Source: Pezicula radicicola
Lineage: Eukaryota > Ascomycota > Leotiomycetes > Helotiales > Dermateaceae
DNA: 64,000 nt
Direction of reading: 5' to 3'
Assembly (NCBI GenBank): GCA_003008705.1
Contig: PDUO01000035.1
Span: forward strand, 502,101-566,100
Shown: positions 34,960 through 47,759 of the stretch, piece by piece
Numbering within the stretch: position 1 is the first letter of the stretch
Layout of the letters: the number at the start of each line of letters is the position of its first letter
Translations under genes and position numbers: made by a program
Notes under the pieces: generated by a model
What the model was told of the DNA's origin: nothing
Seen by the model: only the letters and a program-made list of their open reading frames with translations
Databases searched by the model: none

Positions 34960-36017
34960 AATGGTGGTTTTAGGGCCAGATGGTAGGTAGTATTTTGCCC
35001 GCTTGTCAATGAGCTTTTGGCCTTGCCTCGTTCGCCTTGCCTCTTTCGCAATTCGGGACTCGGTCTTATTCAGCCTCCTTTCTCCCTTCTCCCTTCTCCC
35101 CTTCTCCCTTGTGCCGCCGAGCCTCCTGGAAAATAGCCGGGCCGAGCAGATGCATATGTGTATCACGTGAGATCCTGGCACTAGCTACTTCGTACTAAAA
35201 GGTAAAATGGAATCTTGCGAGGGTTGTTTCTGTGCCGGGGTCATCGTTGGTAGGGTTGGTTGGTACGTGATCGAGAAGCTGAAGAAGTTCATGCAAAGCG
35301 GGGGGGTGGGGAGTCAGCCCATCGTGATGTCCACTCCACTCACTACCGGTACTCCTTCTCTCTGCTTAACCAAAACAAAAAGTACGCACCTGTACCTACT
35401 CCCTACCAGTATTTGATCTTCGAAAACATAACAATGCCATCACCAACTGTACGTATAAATTGCTTGAACCAAGGCACTTTTCATTAGAATTAGTCGCTTG
35501 TGCCTCCCGGACGTCAGCCTGAAGGACGTGGTATTTGAACGGATGCAATCATAGCGGACCTCTCCAGATGCAGGCCAGACCCATTTGGGTTCGTCGTCTT
35601 GGAAAGTCACTCGTGCACCATATTATTGTCTTGTCTGGCCTCCCTCCAGCCCCATTCCCATAAAATACCCAATTGCCGCACCTCTGTAAAAGTCCATCAC
35701 CTCGTGGGAATTTCGTTCTTCAAGTACCGCTACTTACTTACTTATTGTAATACCCAACTCCACATCCGTCTCGTCTCGTCTCGCGACTGTTGTCTTGCCA
35801 GCCTTGTCTCCCCCCGGTCGCCTTATCTCAACCTACTATACTCGTACAGTACAATACCCTGAAATGCCCTCGTAGAGACAGACGCCTGCACGTCAGCCCA
35901 GTCAATAGACCAACAGCCTTCTCCCTTATTTCTCGAAACTTGAAACATAGGTAGGATCCGAAGGTGAATAAGTACTGTACCACCACGTCGCGGTCGTTGT
36001 TGCCTCATCCCTTGCAA
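34960..36017. promoter_or_regulatory. Divergent promoter region of MPP-alpha and Dma1
   Basis: About 1.06 kb between the two starts. Near 35050-35110 the sequence repeats CTTCTCCCTTCTCCC, and 35730-35745 holds TACTTACTTACTT. ATCACGTGAGATC at 35162-35174 contains a CACGTG E-box. No gene is supported; plus-strand frames at 35207-35862 look random. Confidence 0.45.
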
Positions 36018-38402
36018 ATGTCCATGTACGCAAATGTTCCTGCTCAACCTTGGTCGTCTTCGCCTCCTCCAGCCTCAACACTACGCAGGACAACAACAAA
36101 TCCAGTCCCGACCGTCACCACTGCTCCGCCAACCTCACCCACACGGACAGGCCGTTTGAGAGGGCTGAGTTATCTACGGAGCTATACCCAGCACCATCTG
36201 CTTTCGAGGGATTCTTCGAGTAGTCATCGACCATCGCTGGGAGGCCGATCAACGAGCTATCCATCGCCAACAACCCCAATACGGGACTCTGCTACCTCCC
36301 CCGCTACAGAGGATCAAGTACAGGCAGTGTCAGATACCCTCGCTGTAAGCCTCCCTCTCCTCTACGGACGTGGCAGTTGGCATACCCTTCCACTCCTTTA
36401 GATTTGTTCATTGAGGTATTTTTGAGTATTTCGAGGGTACTCACGGCGGGGAACATGGCAATGCATAACCATAGACTTCGCCGTAAGCCCTGAGTAACCC
36501 AAACTAAGCCAATGATTGAGTCTGGAGGATACGGTGCCACAATTCTTGTCCATGTCGAGCTATTTGAAACCTCAAGCGATCACGCATTCTGATTTATGAT
36601 ATAGGCCCGAACTACTTCCCCCACTGCGCAAAGATCGACGACTGAACTTCCCTCGCAAGACTCGATAGCACCCACAAGTGGCTGGTTGCCAACGGTTGGA
36701 GGGCAAAGCGGGGTGTCGCGCATAGGGACAGAACCACAGTCTACGGCCACAGAATCGTCGTCGGCCGTGTTATCAAGTAACGGGCCTTCTACGATAAACT
36801 CAGATTTAACAGCTTCTATGCCCCGAACACGGGCAGCCACAGGCAGCGCTATGGATATACCGCCGTCTGAAGGCGATGGAGCTAGGATCGAAACGCCTTC
36901 CCAACAGGCAGGAAATGGAGCTAGCAATAGGAATGGAGGGCAGGCACAGCAACTACCCTCTATAAGATTTGTGGCATACGCTGATCCAAGAGCTCAACGC
37001 CCGTCTCTCGTCTTCAGCCCAATGTCTCGCATGTTACCGACTGGGAAGGAAGTGATAAAAGTAGGACGTTACTCGGAAAGAGAGAACCAGCCAATTCAGG
37101 CCGTGAATGTGCCTTCTGCTGCGCCTGTTGGTTTCAAGTCAAAGGTCGTCAGTAGGCGTCATTGCGAATTCTGGTTCTCAGGAGGGAGATGGTACATTAA
37201 GGATGTCAAGAGTTCTTCGGGGACCTTTCTGAACCACATAAGGCTAAGTTCGCCGGGGTCTGAGTCGCGGCCTAACCCACTCGCTGATGGAGATATTGTT
37301 CAATTGGGCATCGACTTTAAAGGAGGAGAAGAAATGATCTTCAGATGCGTGAAAATTAGAGTTGAGCTCAACAGAGGCTGGCAAACTGGGCCGAGCAGCT
37401 ACAAGTACGCCAAGCGATCACAACCTTTGACAGAAGTCCTAACTTACTTACTTGTTACAGCGTTGAATCTCATAAGCGTCTAAGGGAAATGATGATCAAT
37501 CAAGCCAAAGCATCCGGGGGGTCATCTCAGGACTGTTCAATATGTCTTTGCCCAATTCAGGTATGGTCACCAGAAACGTATATAAATTTACCTTCTCCCT
37601 ACTGACCCTCTTTCAATAGCCCTGCCAAGCGCTGTTTGTAGCACCCTGTTCTCATACATGGCATTACAAATGTATTCGTACAGTCATAAACGGCCCGCAG
37701 TGGCCTAATTTTGAATGTCCAAATTGCCGAACAATGTCTGATCTCGATGCTGAGCTTATCGAGCTCCCCACGGATGGGGAATGGGAAGAAATGAAGGCTT
37801 CAGATACCGATGATGCAGCTGCTGAACCGCGTTCCCGCAATGATCGTGAGAGCTCGACGATAGGTCCTAACGGCAGCGAAAATACCGCGTCTATGCTTGC
37901 AGCACCCCTGTCAGCGACTACAAGCCATCCAGAACAGCATAATTCCAGCCCGAGTCTTAACGTCGACCGTGATGAGGTTGCGAACAATCTACAGAACCTC
38001 CATATTAGTGAAACGCCCTCCCAAGGCCCAGCAGAATCATCGTCAGATGTAGTGTCAACACATTCTAGCGTGCCTCCGGTGGATATTGTGCGGAAAGCAG
38101 TTGGGAGTGCATCCCGACACCCAGGATCGGCATCACATACTGGGGACGACAGAAGCCGTACCCCTTCTCCAGCCATACCTGGACATGATGGCCCAATGAC
38201 ACCACGGAACGATGTCGGACCATTCATCTTCGATAATGCTACTGGACAAAGGTCGGGTGCTAGGCAAGTGGAAGCTGAAACTCAAAATCTCGATGCTGCA
38301 GCTACCAGTCCTGTTCCTATACCAGAGCCAGTGGCATCTGAAGCTCTACCTTCAGAGGTAGTTTCTCCCGATGCTGTATCTTCAGAACATGTTTCTCCTT
38401 AA
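36018..38402 (+). CDS. dma1: FHA-RING E3 ubiquitin ligase, Dma1/Dma2/Chf type
   Basis: The model has four exons: 36018-36344, 36605-37404, 37461-37560 and 37620-38402, in frame, 669 aa. A disordered N-terminal region precedes an FHA domain (about residues 228-345). The FHA motifs are VGRYSERE, SKVVSRRHCEFW and KSSSGTFLNHIRLS; the Arg and Ser/His residues bind phosphothreonine. A RING finger follows (about 400-445): CSICLCPIQ, PCSHTWHYKCI and CPNC. The FHA-then-RING order is diagnostic of Dma1 in S. pombe, Dma1/2 in budding yeast and the CHFR/RNF8 group. These ligases act in septin and spindle-position control and mitotic checkpoint signalling. The C-tail of about 225 aa is Ser/Pro/Glu-rich and unusually long. 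Intron 1 is 260 nt, longer than the others in the gene. Confidence 0.93.
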
Positions 38403-39661
38403 CTAGTAAGTAGTTAGCCCTGGTACCGTCTAGCAAGCAATGCCCAAATGGTGTAGAAGATGGCGTGTGCATAGACCAACTGTATAAATTTAATGGATAA
38501 TATTAGCAGAGGAGTGGATGACTTTGATTTTTTCGATACTACTCTTTAGGAAAGAGCAGGCTGGCGCAAAGAGGAGGATGGATCTGCCCTATGCATAGTT
38601 TGCTGGATTTTGGGTTGCTTTTTCGATTTGTTTATGTTTGGTTACATGCATTTACGAGTAACCTGGAAATGAGGAATGGCATATATTCTTTACTAAATGA
38701 ATGGGACTACTATCAGCTATTGGATTAGGTGGGTTTGTTCCTGTACAATCAGGTGACTGCTCTATCTTTATTGTAGAGAAAAAGCGAGGATGCTCTGCTT
38801 TTCCACCCCCTTTCTTATAAAGTCAATATCGAGATTCCTATTGAGGTCTGATGCCTGGAGGAAGGTACGCCTCGTTTTAGAGGAACTTAGTGAGCATGTG
38901 AGTATATTTATAATACCTTTTTTTTGGTTAGTTGTGTTGGAGTATGTGATAATAGTTTATTGATCTCTGTTAAGTATGATAATATGGGAACAGGAACAGT
39001 TGAACGTTACTTTTTAGGAGCTATCGAGAGGGAGGGCTCTATTCGATAGCGCTAACGATGACTAGATTAATGATTCACTTACATTATATCCAACTCCCAT
39101 TTGATATTCACTATTCGCCATTCATCTCCAACTGTTTGATATAGGTAGTTTAAAGAGGACCTTCAGAAGGATGCTTATTATGACTGAGGTAAACTGTTAC
39201 TTATTCTGTACGGAAAACGGATGGACGCATCATAAACATGGGGAGATGCAGCAGTTCCTGTGGTATGGAGCTGTTGGTGTCGTGTACTAATGTGCTTTTT
39301 GAACAAGTGGGTTAGAAGGATATGGTAGACCTTGAGAGTTTTGCTTGTTAGTGTAGAGAATATATGTTGTTTAGGTAAGAGATCAATGGATGGGGTTGTT
39401 GTCATTGTGGTGGTTGTTGTTATTTTGTGAGGAGTTGGATTAGAGAGTTTCTTGGAAGGGGTTTTGCTGGAGAGTTGTTTGGACTGTTAAGACTTGGACT
39501 TGTGTTCGATGTAATTATGATGCCTGGTTTTTGGGAGAGGGGGTTTGTGTGTGCTCTGTCTTCTTCTGCTCTGTCTTCTTCTGCTCTGTTTGTGCATTTT
39601 CATTTGCGGCACTCTTCTATCTGGCTCAGTAGTCTTGTCTCTTCATCTCTCATGTCTTCAT

Positions 39662-39888
39662 CTCTCAACTCGTTGATAAGCTGCATTTGATCGCTTGAGG
39701 TCATCCGTAGCAACCTCTGAAGCTCTTCTTTTTTTGGTAGTTGCGGGGTTTTTAGGTTTCTTGCGTAGGGTTCGTAGTATGTATTGGTTCTTGACTTCCT
39801 TGATAAGTGCTATATTCTCCTTTGTAAGGACTGCTAGGGAAAGGGGTTCCAGGATTTCCTGGACGGAAATTTGTGAATAGGTTAATTA
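39662..39888 (-). pseudogene. Coding-like relic, possible transposon remnant
   Basis: On the minus strand a frame free of stops for about 70 codons reads QISVQEILEPLSLAVLTKEN, then a basic patch with LRKKPKN and TKKRRASEV. The helical then strongly basic character recalls the tail of some DNA-transposon proteins. No start, catalytic motif or terminus is present, and stops bound it on both sides. I do not assign a family. Confidence 0.25.
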
Positions 39889-41264
39889 GGTCTTTATCTA
39901 TACTAGTGTATCTGGTGGTTGGAGGAGGGAAGCTAGGAGATTTAGTTTAAGATTATTATATTATATGCTGTGTAGGGTATTTGGGTTTTTGTGGACTGTG
40001 AGGAGGGAATACCATGGTTAGGTAGAGTTAGGCAAAGGGTTTGGTAGAAGAGCGGGAGGGACTTTTGTATCATTTTGTTGGCATATGAGATTCCACAGAA
40101 CTTCAAAGGTGTTCGTTACTTGGGATACAGATACAGGTTATGAATATGTTGCGATCTTCGATTGTTGTGGTTTTATATGCGGCATACTTTGATTACGGGT
40201 ATGTTTAAGTGAAGGGTCCATCACTAAGTATTTCTGTAGGATATTCGTATCTCTTTTTAGTTTTTAATACCTGCCTGAGTACTACTAACCGCGTCAATGT
40301 CAATTATTAATACTAGCAAGGTGTCTAGGAAACGGTTTGTAGAATTCTTGTTGCTTCTAAGTTAGTATAGCTAGATTCAAACGCTTATTCTCTAATCAAC
40401 TCTTTTAAACGTCTAACTCGAATCTTATAGTGTTGCTCTTTTAACCAGACCACGAGTAATCTACAACGTACTAGCAAATGTGCTTTGCACAAAGGAATGA
40501 GAAATTAGGAGAATTATCAAGATGTCCTCTTGGACACTATAGGTACTTCGATTCAGAGAGAAGGTATGATTGAAAATAGATTTCTTTGAGCAGAGAATAT
40601 TTTCTGGGAGGAACTCGTCTCGAGCAACCAGAAAGAACCTTTGTTTCTTTAGTTCTAGTAAGGATGTAGACTTGAGAAAAGTGAGTTATAGATATTGTTG
40701 ACATTGTTGCAAATTCGGTCACTGTCTCAACTTCGCCCAGCAGCTCTCTGTACTCAAACACTTCATTCTCCACGTGGTTTGAATAACTGCCTCATCCTCT
40801 GGCTTTGTCTTAGCAATTATTGACTTCTCGTTACCTACTAGCTACCACATCCAATGTTGAAGCCTTATGTGATCTTCACCAGTACCGGGCTGTTGCTGAC
40901 TAGTATATTAGATGGTTGAGTTGAGGTATTATTTTTAGGGAAGTCTTTTCACCATTTGATGTAGTCTTTTTATTCTTTTATTCGAGCCTTTAGCGCGCTG
41001 CTAGACTTTGCATAAGCTACGGATGAGGTCAAGATGAGACTCCAAGTTAGGAATTACTTAGGGAAATACTTAACAGATCTCCGCAAGAATGTTATTTTTA
41101 GCATAGATACCCAAGTACATCATATTAATTAGGAGAGACTAGGTGTTATCTATTTTCCTAAGTTTCTTTTTTTGAAGTAAAGTGACAACACTAAAGCCAC
41201 TAACAGCATGTATTCAAAAACTCACTCTTACATAGAAAGACTTTAAGCCAGGTGCATGACTTGC

Positions 41265-41330
41265 GTGTTGCCGACTTGAGGAGTTCGAGTGACTTGAGCG
41301 TTGCCGACTTGAGATTGGCTGACTTGGGAT
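41265..41330. repeat. Short direct repeats with GTTGCCGACTTGAG
   Basis: The word TTGCCGACTTGAG occurs twice about 33 bp apart, with related GTGACTTGAG and GCTGACTTGG words between and after. This makes a small imperfect direct-repeat cluster in otherwise AT-rich DNA. Confidence 0.6.
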
Positions 41331-43100
41331 TGTGGATCGTTGGTTCTCGCAGGTGCGAATTTCCTAGGATCATATCTAAACGCTGTCAGCTTCAACACTT
41401 AGATTTGGGAGTAGCCAAGCTTAGCTTGGTGTATAAAGCCATTTACAATATATTCTTATAGATAGCAGACAGTAAGGTATATCCCTGCTAGACAATACTA
41501 ACACTATAGATTGCAACAACTAAGTAAGCATTATAGAAATGCATTACAAGCAACTCCATCATCCCAATTCTGTCTTTTAGTTAGCCTATGACCTATGACC
41601 TTGAAGTACCTAATAGCAGTATTTTGTGTAGTACTTGTAAGAAAAGCAATTATAAACTTCAAGGAATATAATAATTAATTCTCGTATTTACAATTATACT
41701 AAATAGTTACCATATTACAAGTTGTTGTCATTCTATTGTTTGTTTAGTTTGCCTTAGCATTAACCTCGTCCTGGCCTGCACTTTCCAATCTATTATTGTG
41801 TTGCCTTTGTCCACTCTCTAGTCTATCATTATACTCCTAGTATACTTTAGACTCTGTAATCGTGTCCTCAATCGCCACTCTCTCTAGGTACTTGACTTGA
41901 GACTTGTAATTTCAAGTAGACAAAGAACAGGTATTGTTTTTTGATCTTGGCACGTTCTACCTATTGTGTACTGAACTCTTAAGTCTTGATATTGTACCTC
42001 GCTTAGCTACTCTTTGGTTTTCTTGCGTCTAATAGTGTAACCTAGTAGTATAGAAACTAATAACATACAAAACAGTACTACGTTATGATTTAGGACACAC
42101 CATGTGCTCACAATCTAGACGCATTCTTATCACCTTACTATACCTGTCCTAAAGTATATAAAACGAGAAAAGAGAATTTCCCCTGCGTTTACGCTAGATT
42201 TTATGTTGCAATTCTTATTCTTCGAACCTAGAGGTAAACAAGCAAAAATTCCGAGATCAATCTATAGGTTTATATTCCAATATAGACTCTGCCTTGTTTA
42301 TGGTTAGCCTGGTTGAAGATATAGTTAAGGCAACGGTCCTTATACTACCTATACTTTGCGCTAGAGAGTCGAAAAGCGACTAAAAGTCGTATAGTAAAGT
42401 TGTAGTGTTAGAAACTTCCGAGATTACCTAGTAAAATCTAGGGGTGGTGGAGAAGCTACTCCCTATATCAAGTATTACAAGCTTAGGATATGTTTAAGCG
42501 CTCTACATATTCTAAACATCTTGATTTTAGACTTATAGAAGGCCCTCGTTGTCAGGTTGCGGGCTCTTGTCATTGTTGAATTAGCCTTGGTTAAGGCCAA
42601 GAGGAATTTGCCTCTGCGGATAATATGTAGTGATACTACAGAAAATGTTAACTTCCTCCATGAGTGTGAGAGAGATGAGGTAATGCTATAGAGAAATTGA
42701 CTTGCTCTGTCAAGCTTAAGATCTCCACGAGGATCGCAGACTTTCTCTTCTGATATGTGGATAAATATCTTGCATCTCTGAGGTAGAAGGAGTTGACTAG
42801 TTCGCAGTCTCTTACGACTTCGTTATAATAGTTTCTCTTGGTACTTATTCGTATAACTGGGAGTGCCATAGGTGACTTATAAGTGGATGATTTAATGTTG
42901 CAGTCTCCTATTATTCTCTGAAATGGTACTCTTTATTTATGTAGAACTTATGTTGTTTTAAGACGGCCCCGTATGTTACTGGATATCTCGTTCATTGGGT
43001 ATTCATTGCTCTTATTGAAGTCAACCCCCGTAGTGCAACCTCTGTATAGAGATACACTGCTTCTCTAAACTATCCGCAAGCCATTACCACTCCCACTTAC

Positions 43101-46100
43101 TCATCGCTTCAGAACACTTCCAATTCTCTCAATCTCTCTACCTTCCGTGGTACCCACCCCAGCCGCAGCCTTCAGCCGATCCAAGGACTCAATATCCTTG
43201 ATCTTCACTGCCTCTTCAGCTGCTTTAACCCGCATGCCACACTTCTCATACATGGTTATCGCGGAACCTTGCGGCAGACTAGATGTTGCTTTAGGTATGA
43301 ACACGCTTGCTAGCTTCGGGTTGCCGGCGCTTAGTATCAAGCTGAAGAATGGCTCCCAGCCGATGGGAGAACGGCGTGTTTTGGATACTTCTTCCAGTTC
43401 GTTCCAATCACGCTTGGAAACAAGAGCTCGAAGTCTGTCGGGTGTGTTAGTTGGAATTTATTGTGCAGTTTGGGGGATTGGGTGAAATACCTGATCCACC
43501 ATATTGTCTTCTCGGGAACTTTGAACTCGCTTTGCAGTTTCTTTGCTCTGCTTGAGTAGCCCAATCTGATGAGCTTGTAGATAGTCTCATTTACGCTCAG
43601 TCCTGTGAAGGTTTCGGTCAAGTCACGATCAAATGCTTCTTGCATCCGTAAAAGAGAACTCGCTTCACGTAACGCTTGAATCTCAAACGCATTATCCTTG
43701 GAATCAGAGAGTAGTTTAGATGCCAAAGTAAGCTTGTCAACAGCGGTACGGGAATCCGGTTGCTTCAAAGCTTCACGTACGAAGACATTTGCTCCGTCTA
43801 CTCGACGATCATCTTGGTAATATAGATCTTTTAGTAGCTCAGCATCGTCAGCTTGTGCAGAGGATTCGATGATATGTGTAGCTACTGGACGTGTATTGAT
43901 TACGCGGAAAAAGGATGCAAGAGGTAGCTTCTTCTTGAGATGTAAGAGGACGAAGATGGTAAGGTCAGAGTCACCACTCTCAATCGCTTTATCGAGAGCT
44001 ATCTCGTCTTCCTCCATTTTGAGAAGAAGAGGCACCTGCTTGCCAGCTCGAGGTTCATGGTTTAGGAGCTCTGTGGCAAGACGACCTCGTCCCTCATCGT
44101 AGGCTGCTCGTGCAATTTCCTCGAATGAGATGCCACGTTTGCCAGCCAACTTCTCGACTATCAGACGACAGATTGTCTCCTCGTCTTCTGACCCTACACG
44201 AACCTTCTGGGATGCCCAGTGTACGTATATACGATCTGTGGGTAGTCTAAGATAAGATGAGATACGTAGAGCTAGGAGATACTCTTGGCGGTTTATAAGA
44301 CGCTTGACGAGCTTCTCCGGTGTAAGGCGCCTGAACTGATCATATGAGATTGGCAACCCGATCTCGTAGTACCGAACGGCATTGAGGACTCGAAGTATTT
44401 CGCACATATCCACAAAGTCGTCGCTGTTATAGATATCAAGGACGGACTTTCCGAAAGATGCGGCCTTGAGAAGCTGTTTTTGCCAGTGTACGTTGAACTC
44501 GTGGCCAGCGGCTTGGACCTGTAGAGAGTATTAGCATCGATTGCAAGTTAAATACCTGCCTGTCTCGGTACTTACACAGGTGTCAACTGCTTCGACCAGA
44601 TTTGGTCTTATGAGCTGGATATTGTCATCTGCTTTCGGTGATTGTCTCTCGAGCTGTTCAACTGCATCTAGGAGTATTGAGGCTGGTGATTCCGTGCCAA
44701 ATCTGAATACCTCATCTGTTACTTCTGGTACTTTCTGCAGAAAGTCGCATACATCGTTGGTAATAATTCGGACTCCATCATGATCTAGAGAAAATCAGCA
44801 AGAGCACTAGACCACCAATAATATATACCACTATTGCCGGTCACTTTTATCCAAGCTACTCAACCGTTGATTGGGGTTGAGGGTTCAAGTTTGTGTATGA
44901 GTGATACTTCCGATTTGCCTTTGACATACCTGCAATTAAGTGAACGCGGCCATCGTAGAAGTACCTCGCCGCAGCATTATTCGGCCCAATAATATGGACC
45001 TCATCTTCCCACGCAATTACAACTGCGTCGTTCCCGCACCACTCAAGGTATTTAGGGGATATCCTTGACTTCGAATTATGCTCACTTAGTCGATTTTGGA
45101 AATCACTCGTGATGACATAAGCTGTTCCTTTCTCAGTGTACAATGCCACAAACCTGCCGTTGGGAGAGACGCTGATGTGCGTAAATGGTCCAATATCCAG
45201 TAGGCGATCTTCGGATTCGTGAGAATCAACCACGTGGATAGTCTCCCCAATGCTCATCAAGACTTCCACTGACCGAGATAGAGTATATGCTGGCGGTATA
45301 AGAGTCCAGGAATGCACATCACCCTCAGGAGCCGTTGCAAGAAGCTTCGGCCGTGGTTCTTCGTAACGTGACACAGAAACTAGGTGGTTGTTTGCAAGCA
45401 AAGCGACGAAGCCTGTACCATAGAATCTAAAAATTTGATAAGTGAACGAAGTTCAAGACCAACGAGGAAGTATTGTTACACACCTACATGCTGTTACTCC
45501 AACATCCTCGGACCCATTTCCTAAGGAGAATTGGTTGAAATCTCCCTGTAGATCATAACATCGCACAATACCATCTGCAGTAACCACGAGCAGTTGTTCA
45601 TCTTCCGACCATCCAAGCCCTTTGATTGACCCTTTGTCCCAATTAATTCGGCGAATCAGCTTTCCTGCACAGCTGTACAGATCTATACTTGATTTAGATT
45701 CTCGGGAACCTTTGTAGGTATGCAACTTTGATTCGTCACGATATAGAGCTAATTTTGACATGTAAGTAATGAGTCTCTATCAATAAATGAACCAATCCAG
45801 AGTGTGCTTGTCACGTGCAGAAGGCTACTGAGACGGAATTCTGGAAACTGTTCCAAAATCCCTTTGGAGTCGTAAGTCCGCTGGGATCCTTATTATTGAG
45901 TAAATCAAATCGACTTAATGATTGACATGCGCTCAACCTCTAGCTGGATAACTCACAACCGCAGTATCGTTCCCAGCGACTGCATCAGGATATCCCTGTA
46001 CTGCCTTCGCATGTAGGATGAGCAACTCAGACTAACTCAGGAACTGAGAGAAATGGGATGAACATACCGATGGCGCCTCCATACGAACACCCGGCAACGA

Positions 46101-46206
46101 TGTAGTTCTCCAGCTCTAGGTCCTGGTCGAAGACGGCTGTGTATAGCTGGATTTTGCGATAGAACTTGTCGCCGACCTTCTCCCATTCCGCCGTAGGGTT
46201 TGCCAT
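43101..46206 (-). CDS. vps16: Vacuolar protein sorting protein VPS16 (HOPS/CORVET core)
   Basis: The model has six exons on the minus strand: 46068-46206, 45484-45748, 44930-45426, 44576-44784, 43491-44518 and 43101-43434. All are in frame, 823 aa, the usual length. The N-terminal beta-propeller region starts MANPTAEWEKVGDKFYRK and includes ALYRDESK and GIVRCYDLQGDFNQFSLG. The C-terminal alpha-solenoid includes LRVLNAVRYYEIGLPISYDQ, LALRISSYLRLP, KIWVHWA-like YVHWASQKV, and GRLATELLNHEPRAGKQVPL. VPS16 joins VPS11, VPS18 and VPS33 in the shared core of the HOPS and CORVET tethers that drive endosome and vacuole fusion, and recruits VPS33. The first intron is 319 nt, much longer than the others. 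Divergent from the next gene, 363 bp away. Confidence 0.95.
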
Positions 46207-46569
46207 TGTTGTACGTAGGCTTCACCTTCAACTCATGCAAAGTGACATTCTGGTGATTGCTGTTGTTTCAAGCTCGGGGAAGCTGCTTGGGAGAGCTTCC
46301 ACAGTGAATTGGCAGGAAGCCAGCAGCTATCAGAAGGAGGGGTTGATCTAGAGAGGCGTTCTCCAAATGTAGCAATAGTAATGATAAAATAACACCCCGA
46401 AGTTTGCGCGCCAACCCCAAGCTTCAACGACATCATAGCGGGCAATTTCTCACATGTCTTAGTAGTATATTAGTCCTCTCTCAAACGACGACGGCCTGGG
46501 TCGCATAACCAGCTGAAGCCGTTACGACAGAGGATGGGCGGTTGACCAACCTATCCTGTGCATAGCCTA
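46207..46569. promoter_or_regulatory. Divergent promoter between VPS16 and the chelatase-like gene
   Basis: 363 bp between the two start codons must contain both promoters. It contains an AATAGTAATGATAAAATAAC block near 46371-46390. No defined site is recognised. Confidence 0.4.
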
Positions 46570-47759
46570 ATGGCATACGAGGAACTCATCAGCAAGATCC
46601 ATGACCTCAGTGACTTGGAGCTCGCAGCATTGCTATGTCTGATTGCACAAGAGCATAGCATTATCGACACCGAGCCTGCGTGTCTAGATGATCTGGTTCA
46701 GGAGCTAGAGCTGGTGCGTTCTTTTGAGCCTTCTGTGAAAGCATGCGCTGACAATTACATAGGTAGCCACTAAGGTCTTTGGCCTTACGTACGCGGTGGT
46801 CGACTGCTCTGAGCAGACCACGCTCGACGACTTTGCGCACGCCATTCTCACAGTAGAAAACAACGAGTCTCGTTCGGTTTCTCCCATCAGGACACGGGGA
46901 AACCAAGACTCCTACTTCCTCCAAACTCCCGCCTTCAGATCCTCTCGGTCTCCAGCGCACACTGCTGATACCACTTTGGACAATAACTCTATCGCAAATA
47001 TTATCATAGCGAAGAACCTGGACGAAGCACCGAGACAGGTGCAGATACAGGTTTTAGAGCTCCTGCGAACGAAGCGTATATACACAAGGACATCTGTCCA
47101 CCATGCGCCATCACGGTTTCTCTTTATCGCCCTGTTAGCAGGTGGAGAAGGTCCAAGATTAACAAAGCATCTAAATGATTACATCTTTATCTCACACTTC
47201 CACGATCCCGAAGATGGATTCCCGAATCTCGATGAAATGTACGGAGATGATGGGGATTCGAGTTCATCAGTCGTCAAAAGAAGTCCAACCCACAACTCGG
47301 GAGACTGGCCAAGGATAACACTGCAAGATATTGATGATTTGGTGCATTTGAGTAACCAAGCTACAGTGAGCGTGGAAGTGAAACAATACCAAGTAAACAT
47401 CATCACATTCCTACGTCTCCATCGCGCTGTAGCAGGAGGAATCTCTGCAGTGGCAACACAACACTACGACAAGCTCATAAAGTAAGTTTCTCCGACATCC
47501 CTCTCATATTTCATCGGTACTAACAAGATTCAGATGCCTCACTCCTCTCCACGGTCTACCTTTCGCAACACCATCCCTTATTGCATTAGCTGCCAGAAAG
47601 ATCTATCTTCACCGCATTCAGATTACTGAGCCCGAGAATGAACGAAGCATGCAATGGGGGAGCGAGGTCAGCGCAGTCGCAGCTCTGTTAGAAGGAGTCG
47701 GGGCAGAAGACGTGATTGAAGACAGTTTGGGTAGCGCGGGAGCTGAAGCTCCATTGTAG
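46570..47759 (+). CDS. Magnesium-chelatase-like hypothetical protein
   Basis: The model has three exons: 46570-46713, 46763-47481 and 47534-47759, in frame, 362 aa. I place the start at the ATG of MAYEELISKIHDLSDLELAA. Visible segments are a helical N-terminus (LAALLCLIAQEHSIID), LVQELELVATKVFGLTYAVV, a central IANIIIAKNLDEAPRQVQIQ, and LLAGGEGPRLTKHLNDYIFI, then a C-terminal helical half with PLHGLPFATPSLIALAARKI. This resembles a fungal family annotated as magnesium-chelatase-related, with the helical lid of an AAA+ protein but no Walker A motif visible. So the protein is likely non-catalytic or only distantly related. Function is unknown. Confidence 0.8.

Larger units (their letters stand above)
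38403..43100. other. Gene-poor AT-rich block with scattered coding-like relics
   Basis: 4.7 kb without an acceptable gene. It is TA-rich with many stops in all frames, fitting decayed transposon DNA, possibly altered by repeat-induced point mutation (inference). It holds a CTTCTGCTCTGT triplicate near 39558-39590, a GTTGCCGACTTGAG repeat near 41265-41320, and minus-strand open patches near 39662-39888 and 42648-42869. No element termini are visible. Confidence 0.55.

Noticed and set aside
34960..35181. N-terminal extension of MPP-alpha by 74 in-frame codons
   Set aside because: The Met at 34959 starts a textbook presequence. The extension is a low-complexity Arg/Lys/Glu leader.
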